Assembly: GCA_021432635.1 (NCBI GenBank)
Contig: MU270109.1
Coordinates: forward strand, 1-64,000
DNA length: 64,000 nt
DNA from: Thozetella sp. PMI_491
Lineage: Eukaryota > Ascomycota > Sordariomycetes > Chaetosphaeriales > Chaetosphaeriaceae
Direction: 5' to 3'
Within the stretch, counting starts at the first letter, position 1. Each line of letters opens with the position of its first letter. Position numbers and translations under genes: made by a program. Of the stretch, positions 1-11,987 are shown piece after piece. Below the pieces are notes generated by a model. The model was not told the DNA's origin. It was given only the letters and a program-made list of their open reading frames with translations, and made no database searches.

Positions 1-1330
1 TGGACATCATGCTTGCGCCAGCGCTCCTCGGTGCCTGATGCCTTCAGCTTAGTACAGTTGTTGCTTCGTAACGCCTCGTAGGGCAGGCTTCCATCGGGGG
101 GACCGCCCGCCTCGCTCGGGCGCCTCTTCCCTCTTTGGGGGGCGGGCGAACTGATGCTGCCAACGCCCTGGATGGGTGGGTTTCCGTTCGCCCAGGTCTA
201 CGACGGCTGCTTACTCCGATACGAGGGAACAGCATCATGTCCGTCGTAGTGCAGCGGCGTGGAGATTGGGAGCGATCTCAGGTTCACCCATCTCTCCGGG
301 TGTTTTTAGAATTCCACGTGGCGTGGCGGAGCGGAAGGGTGAGGGGGGGCGCCAACAGGATCAAGGACGATGCATGCAGTAGTAGCAGCACGAGATCAAG
401 CCGGCCAAGAGGGGTGGCCGGGGTGGGTACCAGCGGCCAAACCCGTGCCTCGCTCTGGTGTCTAGACTGCCGGGCGACGACGAAAGGAGGGGTCCGCCCG
501 CCTCAATCGCGAACAAAATTGGCCCAAGATGAGGACGGGGCTGCCGTTAGCTAAGGGCACGCAGCTGCTAGTAAGTACCTTATCTTAGCTAGCCAGCTGT
601 CGTCTGCGAGGCCGCTGCTCGTCGCGGCGGGCGCGATCGACCTGAGCTGGGAAAGAGTGGCGGACGTCGTGAGGTAAGGTGGTGAGGCACCTTGGCAACT
701 TGGGTTAGTAGCCTCGTACATAGTAGCTGCCTGGTTTTTTGCGCAAAGGCGGTGGGGGGAGGGAGGAACCCCCTTTGTCAAAAATCTTCCTTGGCTGCAG
801 CTTACCCCCAGTAGCGCTGCCAGAGTGGATTGTGGCCTCAATTCTTGGCATGCACCTATGCAGGTGCAGCTTCCTGCAGCCCTACCATAGGTATGGGAGC
901 GTCTACAAAAATAGGAAACCCTGGCGACGGAATGAGTAAGACGTGCTCGCTCCATTCTCGCTTCACCAAGGTTTATCCGCGACAGCAGCGACTACTGTCA
1001 TGTCCCACCCCGACTCATACCTATCTCGGCTCCTGGCGCTTGCAGAATAGCGCGGCCCTTACGCGCGGGTCTTTCCTTTAGAGCGTGTACCAAATTTACC
1101 GACCACGTTGGGACCATGCACCGAGGCATCAATCATGTGGCAGAGAGGCATCGTTCCCTTGGCCCATGGCCTCGTGGCGGGCTCCTAGATGGCACATTGT
1201 ATTATATCCAACTGGCAGCCGCAGGACGCCTTCGATGCAGATGGCTGGATCCGTCCGCGGCGTACCCCAAGGACGGATCCCCCCCCTACCTCCCCCCCCC
1301 CTTTCCCCCCAAAACATATATGGCGCGGTC
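1..1330. other. 5' edge, no gene recognised
   Basis: Only short, overlapping open frames without recognisable domains occur here. A C-rich tract lies at about 1277-1312, just upstream of the TATA-like element of the zinc-finger gene, and probably belongs to that gene's promoter. Confidence 0.5.
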
Positions 1331-1333
1331 CCT

Positions 1334-1340
1334 TATATAA
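1334..1340 (+). promoter_or_regulatory. TATA-like element of the C2H2 gene
   Basis: TATATAA lies about 85 nt before the ATG at 1425, directly after a long pyrimidine (C-rich) tract. A second TATAAG follows at about 1354. Spacing and context fit a core promoter; this is inferred from sequence alone. Confidence 0.45.
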
Positions 1341-1424
1341 GAGCGCTCCTGCATATAAGAGCTCTCGGGTGGAGCCCTCTAGCATGGCGACAACTCCACG
1401 CCTGCCACGGCCGAACAAGACAAC

Positions 1425-2069
1425 ATGCCCACCCCGCCTCACAATCAGGACAACAGTAGCAGCAGCAATAACAACAATAACACCACCGACGACTCGCAGC
1501 TTTGGGACATGGATCCATACGCTCAGCCCTTTGCCATGCAATTCAGCATGACCCAGTCTGCCGTAGGCCCAATGTACGACCTCTCAGCGCAGCCCTTCCT
1601 GCCCGACAGCCAAATGTCGTCGATGCACGGCGGGTACGTCTTGACGACACAGGGCTATGCCTCGCCTTCCTTTACCGCGCCCTGCCAGAGCCCCGGCCTC
1701 CCGGCCCTCTCCGGCTCTCCCCAGGGCGGCTACGACTACGTCCCGCAGGGCATGGACCCCGGGGCCATGCCCGACCAGCAGATGCAAGGGCACCAGGCCT
1801 ACCCTCCCATGCAAGCCTCATTCCCGCCCTCGCCCTCACGAGATCAAGGGGGCAGGAAGCGGACGACGACTTGCCCCGTCTGCTCCGATACCAAGGGCTC
1901 AGCACGAGATCTCGACCGACACCTGTGGACGCACCATCGGGACTACGCTGTCGAGAACCAAATTCCGAGCGAGGAGCGTCCATGTCCATACCCTCATTGT
2001 CCATATGTGGGGAGGAAGGACAACCTCAGCCGACATATCAAGACGCGACATAGAGACCATCGGTCATAG
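1425..2069 (+). CDS. C2H2 zinc-finger protein
   Basis: Single-exon gene for a 214-aa protein, probably a nuclear DNA-binding factor. The N-terminal two thirds are low complexity: an S/N-rich stretch at about residues 10-20, then a P/Q/M/G-rich segment to about 140, resembling an activation or disordered region. Two C-terminal C2H2 fingers follow. The first starts CPVCSD, with C-x2-C, then histidines in LDRHLWTHH. The second starts CPYPHCPY, with C-x4-C, then LSRHIKTRH. A basic GGRKR patch precedes the fingers. The start was chosen as the first ATG after the TATA-like element that keeps the whole low-complexity region. The target genes cannot be inferred. It could also bind RNA, but paired adjacent fingers near the C-terminus are common in fungal regulators. 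Confidence 0.85.
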   Translation: MPTPPHNQDNSSSSNNNNNTTDDSQLWDMDPYAQPFAMQFSMTQSAVGPMYDLSAQPFLPDSQMSSMHGGYVLTTQGYASPSFTAPCQSPGLPALSGSPQGGYDYVPQGMDPGAMPDQQMQGHQAYPPMQASFPPSPSRDQGGRKRTTTCPVCSDTKGSARDLDRHLWTHHRDYAVENQIPSEERPCPYPHCPYVGRKDNLSRHIKTRHRDHRS

Positions 2070-3161
2070 CTGCATCTACCTACCGTTTCCGCCTCACCCT
2101 GTGGATTGATTCCCCCCAGTTTGTTAGATAAGTTTGATAATGGAGGAGGCCTGGAGCTTGGGTTAGAGAAAAGTACTGTCCTTCTTTTCACGGCTAGGGT
2201 CTGGCTTTCAGAACTGTACTAGATAGGTACAATGCGTAACGAGTGATGAGGTCATCGGGCTGGTTTGCATCAAGCATTAGAAGCAGGATACAGTATTCAT
2301 AGCGTCTATACATATTCCCTTATTTCTCTCCCCTACAAGAAGATGCCTTAGACATCAAGAGATGGTCTTGCTGAGAGCTGCTGGGGAAGTGTCGCTAGAT
2401 GCGCCGCCCAAGCCAGAACTCCCTCCGCTTGGTCAGTCAGAACACCACCCAAAAACTGCGACGAGAGCCTTGGCGAAGGATACGAAGGCGGTAAGAATGC
2501 CGAGAATGCCTATTGGGGTTATTTGTCGTCAGCGCATATGCGCCGCCTACTAATCTTCTGGGGGCTAACAGATCTAACGTTAGTGGCTGTGATTGAAGTT
2601 TCGGATATGCCAGGGACGATGTGGCAAGCAAAAAAGTGCAGCCTGGGGCCAGACGAAGCGGGCAACAAACACATCCTGCGACACGCTGGGCCGCGACAAC
2701 GCGAGTCCCATGCAGAGATGCACGCTACCAATCCCACAAGCATGGTTGTTGGCCAACGCCCCGAGGGATTCAACGGCCCGAAGGAGGACGCGGCACTACG
2801 GCACTGGGCCGCAGCTGAGTCATCCCAATGAGACAAACGGACAAGAGGAAGCCCCCTGATTTGAGGCAAATAAATAAACTTCCGCATCTGGGTGTGGAGA
2901 GGACTTGAGACACCGTCCGTGTCCCCGGAAAACCAGGGTTAGGGTCTTGTACGAGCAAGCTTTTTTTTTCTCTGTCTAACAAACATGACTCGGCTTGATA
3001 CAAGCCGATTGGCTGACTAACCGGAGGGGGGAAATTGCTTTGACGTTGCGTCCAGAGGGAAAGACCAACGAAGCAAATCTCAAACCTCTTGGACCTGCAT
3101 CTCGTCATTGCTGTTTGCATCTTCCACTTCTTCACGGGCGCCTCGAGTTGATGTACTGATC
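2070..3161. other. intergenic, no gene seen
   Basis: About 1.1 kb between the zinc-finger gene and erg24. Open frames are short and mutually overlapping. A T-run lies near 2960. I see nothing else identifiable. Confidence 0.5.
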
Positions 3162-4703
3162 ATGGCGCGCCCCAGTTACGAGTTTGGCGGGCCGTAAGTC
3201 ATGCTCCCCTAGGCGTGAGAATTGCGAGTGGCTGACGAAACACGCTTAGCTTGGGGGCCACTGGCATTGTGTTCGGCCTCCCCATCCTCCTTTTGACCTT
3301 CACTTTCGGGTGCAATGACGTGTCCGGATGCCCGGTCCCATCGCTGCTGAATCCGAAAGGGGCCACCTGGGAGCGCATCGTAGCCGAGACCGGGTGGCCT
3401 GGGCTCGGCGGCCTCTTCAGCTGGGAGGTCATGGGCGTCACGCTTGGCTACTACCTCTTTAGCATGATCCTCTGGCGCTTTCTCCCCGCCCACGAGGTGT
3501 ACGGCACAAAGTTGGTGCAGAACGGAAAGCCGCTCAAGTACCGGTTCAATGGTGAGCTGTGCCAGACCCTGACGCGGCTCGAAGCCCCCAGCTGACCAGT
3601 CAGCTTTCTCGGCCACCATGGTCCAGTTCGGCATCTGCGCCGTCGGCACCTACTTGAAGGGCGCTGACTTTGTGGTGTGGACCTACATGACCGACAATTA
3701 CGCTCAGCTTCTGACGGCCAACATCGTTCTGTCTTACTTGCTCTCGGTATGGGTCTACATCCGTAGCTTCAGCGTTGGCACCAACTACCCGAACGCCGAC
3801 CTGCGGGAGCTGGCGGCCGGCGGCCACACTGGCAACCTGATTTACGATTTCTATATCGGTCGGGAGCTCAACCCTCGCGTCACCCTGCCCGTGTTCGGCG
3901 AGGTGGACATCAAGACATGGCTTGAGATGCGTCCCGGTCTGACGGGCTGGATCCTGCTGGACCTTGCCTTCATCGCCAAGCAATACCGCACCTATGGCTT
4001 CGTGTCGGACAGCATCGTCATGACCACCGCCATGCAGGCGTTCTACGTCCTGGATGGCCAATACCTGGAGAGCGGCATCTTGACCATGATCGACATCGTG
4101 ACCGACGGCCTGGGATTCATGCTGACCTTTGGCGACATCGCGTGGGTGCCCTTCCTCTATTCAACCCAGTGCCGCTACCTGGCCGTGTATCCCGTGCATC
4201 TCGGCGTGACGGGCATTGCCGGGGTCGTCTCTGTGTGCGGCCTGGGCTATTACATCTTCCGGGCCGCCAACACACAGAAGAACATGTTCCGCACGCGCCC
4301 GGACGATCCCAGCGTCAAGGGCATGTCGTACATCCAGACCAAGCGCGGCACCAGGCTGTTGACGGCCGGCTGGTGGGGCATGTCGCGGCACATCAACTAC
4401 TTTGGCGACTGGCTTCAGGCCGCCCCCTTCAGTCTGCCCACCGGCTTCGCCGGCTATGTGATCTTGCCTGCCGGCGCCGCCGCTGGCGAGTTTGCCATCA
4501 AGATGGCCGATGGCCGCGAGGTGATACAAGGAGATGCGAGGGGCTGGGGTGTCTTCTTTACCTACTTCTATGTGCTCTACTTCGCAGTCCTCCTGATGCA
4601 CCGCGAGCGCAGGGACGACCTCGCGTGCGCCAAGAAGTACGGTGACGACTGGGAAACGTACAAGAAGGCTGTGCGGTGGAGGATTCTACCTTATGTCTAC
4701 TAA
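3162..4703 (+). CDS. erg24: delta(14)-sterol reductase (ERG24 / erg-3 type)
   Basis: Three exons, 3162-3193, 3250-3551 and 3604-4703, join in frame to 477 aa. That is close to the usual length for the family. The enzyme reduces the C14=C15 bond of the sterol intermediate after lanosterol demethylation, using NADPH, in the ER membrane; it belongs to the ergosterol pathway. Both signatures of the ERG4/ERG24 family are present: GNLIYDFYIGRELNPR near residue 185, and a C-terminal LLMHRERRDDLACAKKYG. The SRHINYFGDW block is also conserved. Many hydrophobic segments fit a multipass membrane protein. The first exon, starting MARPSYEFGGP, is short and splices after 32 nt. Both introns are 52-56 nt with GT-AG ends. 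The protein is the target class of morpholine fungicides. The call is firm. Confidence 0.96.
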
Positions 4704-6029
4704 GGTCTGGCCATTTTGTGGGAGCTCACCTCGCCACCCGGAGAGCCCAAGTGCGATGTGGTGCCCGCCCCGTAGAGGGGGCGTCGAGGATAGCTGGTTC
4801 CTTTATCCCTGCGGCAGTTGCACGATATGCATTCCCTGGTTCTTCTGTTGACATCACACTGTATCAGTATCATTGGTAGTTTGACTTTGCCATAGACTGT
4901 CGAATAATTCTACCCCCTCATCCTGGAGCTTATACAACAGGGCTTCCTCGGTGAAGGGATCTAACGCAAGGAAAAGCTGTCCATGGTGATGTGACCAGCG
5001 GGTTTGTAAAGCTGTGATGCCGGAATGGACGGGCGAAGGTAGATGGCGGGGAGTGGGTGCCTTTTCTTGCTGGCACGACTTAAGAGCCTCCATACTCTCC
5101 CCCTAGACAAAGTCGAACGAGTTGCTACTTGGCCGCTTCAGCCATGATCTAGAACTCCTACCTAAGCTTATCGAGGATACGCCCGGGAGACGGCGTCTGA
5201 GGTAACTCGTAGTCTCCCGGGTCCATAAGCTGTCCCAAGGTGGTCGATGCTCCCGCGAGCTCATCTACAGCTGCTAGACGCTGTGCCTCTTGGTGAGGAT
5301 CTTGGGCCTCGCGTTTCCGGTGCACGCCTTTGGGGCAAGTTTTGTAGTCATCAAAAACGTGGTGGGAACTGGGGTCAAACCTCCAGTATGGTATAATGCC
5401 CTGCGCCACAACTTGACGGTTTACGAGTTGCCGGTTTCGGTGCGATACAGATAGGTTGCTCCCAGTCTTCCCAGCAGTATTTGCGAAGATATCATCGAGC
5501 ACCTACTCCCCAAGCTGCTGCTCCGTGGTCTATTTAGGTTCAAACCAAAGAAAAGTAGCGCCACAGCGAGAGGGGTGTCCCTTGGCTCGAGTCGTTTGCT
5601 ATGAGACCAACGGTCAGTAAGTACAAGTGGTGGACCGAGGAGAAAGTGCCCAAGTATCAACTTTAAGAAGACCGAGATAACATATACATTTTGCGTGCAC
5701 ATCGTATGCCATACCAGGCAATTGAAGCGCGAGTAATGGATCAAGCAAATCGTGTAGCAAACAGCATCACATACATTTAAACCATGAGTGGACCTAAGAG
5801 ACGGCCAATATCTGGATGTAGAGGAAACTAAGTCCTATTGAACGGCACAGCATGTTAAGAGAATGAAAGTTAACACTGCTGGAAAAGGCAAGGATCCCTT
5901 TGGTGTGTCTAGGCAGGGCAGATATAGCGGGCGACGGAGGCGAGGAGAGAGAGAGGAGCAGAGGTAGGGGGGAGGGAGGAGGAGAGACTGGGAGACAGGG
6001 GCATGGCTACGATAGCCTACCCAGCCAGC
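4704..6029. other. intergenic, no gene seen
   Basis: About 1.3 kb between erg24 and the 3' end of the broken chitinase gene. No conserved open frame is visible. A purine-rich (GA/GGA) tract spans about 5935-5999, immediately beyond the chitinase stop. Confidence 0.5.
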
Positions 6030-9000
6030 TCAGAAGCTCCTCGACCAGATAGGCTCCCCGTTTAAAGACGTCATTGGGAGAGCGCCATCAGGGAAGATAT
6101 TCCTCTTGGTTAGCTTGCAGACTTTGTTCGCATCCTTGGCCGCGTCAATCTTGGCACCGACGCTCTTCCCAAGCTTCGCCTTCTCTTCCTTGCTCATGGC
6201 TCGCGAGATCTTGGCAGCTTTAGCCATCTGCGCCGCATCAAAGACGGCCAATGGTGAGAGAACCAGGGTGAAGATGGCTAGTGGATCGTTGCCCTTTGTA
6301 TCGACAACGCCGTAGATGTCAGTCGCCAATTCGCCCAACGTACCCAAAATGGCGATGATGCGGCCGATTGTTGCAAGTGTGGAGATCGTACCGACAAGCT
6401 CGCCGACGATAGGTACGAAGAAGAGAATGCCGGTAATAAAGGCTAGGATGGCATTCTTGCGTTTCTCGTTGTCCCACTCTTCAATTTTGTCCGATATTTG
6501 CTTGATCTGATTGACCGCTTCCTCAATCATGTAGACAGGTAAGATAAGCGCCTCCGCAAGGTCGCTCGCATCACCGGTATATACCCCCTTCTTTAGCTGG
6601 TCGATTGCAGTAGGAAGGTCTTTGACGATATTTGTAAGGTTAGAATATGCGTTTTGCACGACGTCTTTCGGGTTAAGCACGTCGGACGCGTCGAAGCCGT
6701 GCGGAACGGGGAGGCCGTAGTCCCAGCCGCTGTACTGGCATTGTTCGGGCTCCGAGGGCATGCACGACACAAAGAATTGGTAGTTTTCCAGCTTGATATC
6801 CTCCTTCTTGATGCCGACGCCTTCGTAAAGCTTTGCCCAGAACTCCTCTTGCTTATCATTTCTCATATGCCAATATACGCTCTGGCCGTAGCCCTTGGTT
6901 GGTTGCGGCCCTGCACGCTTTGAGTAGTCGGGCGGGCATGGCCCAGAGACGTTGAACCAGCCTGACTTCACCGAGGGGCAGTTCACGTCTGGGTTTTCAC
7001 AGACGGTGTTCCAGCCGTTGCAGTATTTGTTGTCACAATATTTGCACTGGCCATCCTCCTTCCCACTATAGGCGTAGTGGCACCAGCCGCAGCAATTGAT
7101 CTCCTCGACGACATCACAAGTGAAGTAGTCATTCCCATGGTCATACATCCAGTCGCGAACGGCTTTGGCGCCACCCTTGATCGCTGCATCGACATATGTC
7201 TTGAACCGCGCGTCATAGCCGGTCGCAATCAGCTTGTCGTATTCCGCCATAGAAGATTTGAGGGTGTTGCCCAAAACCTGAACCATATATACGGGAATGC
7301 AGTTTACCGGGATAGTGTTATCTTTACTGATGGCGTCGATGCTGGTATAGGAACCGGTGCAGTCGGGTAATGGAGACGGTAGGGGCTCGTCATCCTCGTA
7401 TGGCCATTCGCCCGTCTTGGTGTCCTTGTAGTCATCCATGGTGAATGAATGGAGATCGACGGCTGCGTAGTCCGGTTAGCATGTGCAAGGCCAGTGTGCG
7501 AATGTAGGGTGGCGAAAGAGGGATGCGGGTCCCATAAGGTGACTTACCCCAGTCGATAGTACCAGCAAAGCCAAGGCGAAACCATAGGGAACGCCGGCTT
7601 GTTTTAGTAGCATCAGTCATATAGGCCACCCATTCCGTATCTAACACCGCCGAGGTACAGTTAGCGCGCGCCGATGGAGGCGGTTTCCTGGGGGTTCGCA
7701 CACTCGTAGACCAACATGTCAGAGTTGGAATCACCATCGTGCCACGCCTTGACATTGACTGCCGTCTCTGTGTCCACATCGGTGCCAGAGGAGCTGATGA
7801 TCTCTTGGATCTCCGCGTTCGAGATATATCCAGCCGTATCAGTACACCTTCCCTTCTTAGCCTGCGAGTGGAGCCGGTCACCGAGAAAGGTACATTGCGG
7901 GTCTGTACAGCTGGCCTGTGCCATCTTGAAGCTCCGGCCGTAACTGGACTCCCCTACATATATCTTGCTCGTGCGGACGCCGGCCTTAGTTACTATAGTC
8001 GCAGCCAGTCAGTACAGGTACAGGTGGAGCATGGAACCGCAAGAGGTGTACGTACTCATGGAGAGAGAATATATAGTCTCGGTCATGTTGACTGTCGACG
8101 TGGGAGGGTTAGTAAGGAGTTTCCCGACCATAGACATTTTGGACTCGGTCCGTACCGTGGCTTCTCAAGCAGTTCCCACCATCGCAGCCTGCCAAATCGT
8201 CAGCTTCGAGGGGTTTAAACCCGACAATCCACTTAGGGGCATACCTTCGATCGAAACTCGTTGCCAACATCCCATTGTCCTGAGTCGCGGTCATTCAGAC
8301 AGTACTTAGCGCCGCCGAAGATTTCCAGGCTCACCGTGCAGGTCGTAGGTCATATAGACGATGCAATCTAGATAGCCTGCCATCTGCTCGATCGGAAAGT
8401 TACGGAGGTACCAGTAGCTGGCCGGCGCGGCGATAGAAATAGTTTTCCCGGACGGGTTTAGAAGGCCGTGTAAGATGATCAAGAACTTAAGATAGTTAGG
8501 CCCGTCGACCGGAGAACCACCGGGGGTGCCGTCGATATCTGTAGCCTAGAGGGGGTGATTAGCGACGACCCGGCTAGATCTCGAGGAACACCTACTCCTG
8601 GGTACTCCCAGTCAAAGTCGACACCGTCGAGTCCTTCCTCGTTCAAGAAGCTGTAGACACTATTCGCAAATTGCACACGATTAGCCGGACTGATCGCTTG
8701 CCGGAGGATGTCGTATGTTCCTGGTTCGGTCGAATATCCCCATCCGCCAAAGGAGATGACTTTCTTAGCTTTGATCTTTTTGAATTTTTCCCATTGACTG
8801 AAGGTATCGTTAATCACAGGTTTCCAGTTGACTGTATCAATAAGTCCGAAGGCCCAGTGGATAATCGTATACGAGTCTTTGCGGACCGCGTTTTCAACGA
8901 ACTGGTGGAGGCACGGCCGGTCGAAGTTCCAGGTCTCGTAATACCCAATGCGGCCAAATGAAAAAGAAAAGGGGTCGTTGTTCGTGATTTCTGAGCCACA

Positions 9001-9588
9001 GCTAGAAACGCAGCCGTTCAGAAGCCCCGAGGTCCCAGGACTCCGTGAGCCGCTCTCCGATAGCTCGCTAAATTCGCCGCTGATGCCGCATTGGCCCCAC
9101 ACATTGCAGCAAGCGTTCTGTGGTCGGCCAGCCTGGTCAGCATAGTTCCTGGGAAGCACGTGCGTTTCGAATGAAAGAGTCTCAATGGAGACTTACTAGA
9201 GGGCAGGGGTTCAAGTCTTTCCAGTCCGTGTCGTCCCCGGGCGAGAGCGTATCTGGCACGGTCGGGCCACAGATGGCACCTGTCTGAGCATTGGGGAACG
9301 GCGGCTTGCCCTCGGAGAGGCAGATATTCATGTCCGGGAAGAGACGACCGCAGCCGTTCTAGCCCCAAGTGGTGCCGTTGTTGAATTTATCGATGTTAGT
9401 GGAGTTGAGACCCCAGGGCCCCGCGATCTTGGAGCAGGTATCGCCCTTGACGTCGTATAGGGAAAGCAGTATCCGTCCTCCGAGGGCTTCGGTGAGATGT
9501 CAGGCAGCGTACCCTCACTATAGCAGACACGCTGCCCCTCCATGAGGGTCGAACACAGGTTCGGATTCGGGTCGCACTTCGTAAAGTC
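6030..9588 (-). pseudogene. 3' portion of killer-toxin-like GH18 chitinase, broken
   Basis: Reading leftward, homology runs through the end of a LysM domain (about 9588-9500), a second LysM (about 9470-9330), a cysteine-rich chitin-binding region (NACCNVWGQCG, about 9110), a GH18 domain with the catalytic DGVDFDWEYPG box (about 8600) and FAGTIDWAVDL at its end (about 7460). A long C-terminal region with a cysteine-rich centre and hydrophobic helices ends at 6030. This is the order seen in fungal subgroup C (killer-toxin-like) secreted chitinases, which cleave chitin. Several short introns can be placed, for example 7463-7547 and 7641-7701. It appears disrupted: a TAG at 9359-9361 replaces the Trp of the LysM WGW motif, a one-base frame change lies near 9450-9470, and another near 8200-8250. 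It has no N-terminal module or signal peptide here; the matching part lies at 17621-18660. Confidence 0.8.
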
Positions 9589-10766
9589 CCCCGCTTAGTC
9601 ACCCAGCTTAGTCATACCACATTCGTTAACTTTCCCAGAACCGCGACAACTTCCTCATTATACTCGTCACAAAGATACTCTGGTTTTTATGCCTAGAACG
9701 GCCAGTTCCGGCTTAGACTGTCTAGCCGGAACCTGCTCCCGCCCGTCCACGGTCCCGCGTGTGATAGATCTCGAGCATTGTATTCGACTGGGGTTGTGGG
9801 CGTTGTCACAAACGCTATGCTGGTGAAGGCCACAGGGGCTGCTAGCAGGGGAGAGGCGGTAAAGAACGTGGATTGCGCTAAGAAGAGGGAAGAAAGAGGG
9901 AGAGAGCGAGGGATCTCGGTCTGCGATCTAGATACAAAGGGCAGGTGGTCTATGTACGACGCCCGTACATTTCCGCTTGCTGGCAAATTCCTTTGGTTGT
10001 TCCCTTGCCGAAGTGGGGCTGGCTCCGGCGCCGACGAGGGTTGCGATGCTCGCCGTGGTGTTTAGAGACACATAAGGCAGCTGAACAGTTCTCACGTGAT
10101 ATGTCACGTTGGGGTGCGGTTGGGCCCATCTCGCCCACTGTTCGTACACAACCGCCCTTCGACCTTGCCACGCGCTGTCTGGGTTTGGGAATATCATATT
10201 CTTGCTAGATATGATCGATTTGCGCCCTTTCCGGATGAACGCGCTTCTCTGGGACGAGAGTCGCGATCTTGAGGCAGCCCCCGGTCTTGGAGATGAGGCT
10301 TCCGAGCGTCAGGCATGTATCGTCGCGATAATTCGATCTACGGTTAGGTGTCGGGATTTTGCGTAAGGCCCTATCGCCCTCTATTAGCCAGACATTCTCT
10401 TTTTTTGGTCAGCCCTTTCATGTTCAAACATAGTCGTCATTTGTTTTACCTTTCGCCTTTCCTCTTTCCATACCCCGATTTATGATGTCCACTTGTGCCT
10501 TGCCCAAAAGGAGCCCATCAGAGTTCCGATTAATGAGATCCGCCGTACGCTGGAGCTTGAGAGCGAGGACTGTCTTGGCTGACCGTCCCAGAGTCCGTGG
10601 CATACGAGAAAGCCACCACCCAGACGCGAAAGGAGCCAGTCAGACTCCCGCTAGACCCGAGTCTCGCCGAAGGACGAACCTATCAAACGCCAAGAGCATG
10701 CCAGCCGAACACATCAGAGGGCCAGAGCCCCAGCATCCGAGAGGGGCTCCTTGCCTAGCACTCTCT
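9589..10766. other. left arm of the insertion, no gene recognised
   Basis: Short open frames only. One minus-strand frame at about 9700-9990 has a hydrophobic alanine-rich stretch but no identifiable domain. The segment begins with the GCTTAGTCA doublet. Confidence 0.4.
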
Positions 10767-11232
10767 CTATCGGGTTATCTTTTCTGTCTTGCAATTTGGA
10801 CACCTCGGCACGGTGCAGTCCGGGCATGCCACGGTCCTCATAGAGTTGCCCTCAGCGCCGCACCTGCAGCACGTCCACACGAACACGACCTTTTTCTTCT
10901 TGGCCTATTTTCAGATGTAAGCATGGCGCGGTGTTTGGGGGCACATGAGGGCCTCACCATAAGGAACCAGACTTTCGACGAGATTGGGAAGTGCCGTTGG
11001 AACGTACACGACTTCCAAAGGCTCCTTTTTATGAAACGACGCTCGAACTCGTCTGCAGGAATCCCGTCCCAACAAAAACTAGCGCAGACCGACACGTGTG
11101 TAGCTTGCAATACCGGCACTCGAAGATCCACCAGTGGGGGCCCGAATGGCAGGGCTGGCACGTCCATTGGATCAGCGCGTTGTCGGTCTTGATCATCTTG
11201 AACGAGTGTGCGCAGTTCGTCGTGTGTGCCAT
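10767..11232 (-). CDS. small cysteine-rich (zinc-ribbon-like) protein, exon structure uncertain
   Basis: The first exon starts at the ATG at 11230-11232 (MAHTTNCAHSF) and carries paired cysteines WTCQPCHSGPHW and ECRYCKLHTC. The last exon, about 10921-10767, carries WTCCRCGAEG and CPDCTVPRCPNC and ends ITR-stop. Eight or more paired cysteines spread this way recall small fungal proteins predicted to bind zinc; no function is known. Between these parts lies a middle segment with donor and acceptor signals. The most natural middle frame does not join the last exon in phase, so either the introns differ from those I placed or there is a one-base break. Length would be roughly 130 aa. It lies inside the segment that separates the chitinase halves. 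Confidence 0.5.
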
Positions 11233-11864
11233 CTTTGCAGCACCTCTTGCCGTGCAGCCGCGTAAGACAAGGATCGGGAGAGGCCGTCGACGTATGCGGC
11301 GGGGGAGGGGCCCCAAAAAAAAAGAAGTAGTGGATATAATTAAGGTCGGCTCTTCTTTGGCGAGAGAAAAGACCATGGTGGACCATGGGTAGTGGCAGTT
11401 TTGGGGAAGGGTTAGAGCCGGTGGCAGCGGCGAGTGGTAGCCGGTAGTTTGGTGGTGTTGCCGATGTAAGTGGCTTTTTGCAAGGTCTGAGCAGTGGGCG
11501 TTACTCGCTAGTGAGCGCGGAGTGATGTTCGGCGGTAGCGCCAGAGACACTGGTTGCGGAAGGTACACACCGGTGAAGCAGATAGTGTCCGGGGGAATCT
11601 CCGAGAGGGAGGGAGAGACAGCGTAGGCGAGGGAGAGAGCGGATGGGAGCAGAGGAGGAGGAAGAGGGAAGAGGACGAGGAAGAGGAGAGGAGGAAGCTC
11701 CGAGAGGCTTTTAAGAAGAGAGGTCTTTGCTAGCAGAGGAGGGGTTCGCGCAGAGGAGGGAGATGCGGTGCTCTGGTCTAGTTACTGGCGAGCGGTTGAC
11801 GCAACGAGGGCACCGATACTCCTTTTATGGACCTCAACACCTGGATGCTGTAAGCCCTTGCCTC

Positions 11865-11987
11865 AACCAGGCCGAGACACCAGAGTCTCGCCAAAAGCCA
11901 GTGGAAGCCGGATTTGGATTACCAACAACCAGGCCGAGACAACAGAGTCTCGCCAAAGCCAGTGGAAGCTAGATTTGGATTACCAAT
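11865..11987 (+). repeat. 62-bp tandem repeat, two copies
   Basis: Two adjacent copies start at 11865 and 11927, each beginning AACCAGGCCGAGAC and ending GGATTTGGATTACCAA or close to it, with only a few differences. Inside each unit CGAGAC and GTCTCG face each other across about six bases, a small potential hairpin. Confidence 0.85.

Noticed and set aside
4136-4645. Long alternative frames inside erg24
   Set aside because: Frame shadows of a well-conserved coding exon.
9693-9986. Minus-strand frame with a hydrophobic start, considered as the N-terminus of the chitinase fragment
   Set aside because: It shares no motif with chitinase N-terminal modules and does not join the downstream frame; the real N-terminal module is at 17621-18660.
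10482-11192. 236-codon open frame on the plus strand
   Set aside because: It lies antisense to the cysteine-pair gene, is Arg/Ser-rich without conserved motifs, and looks like a shadow frame.
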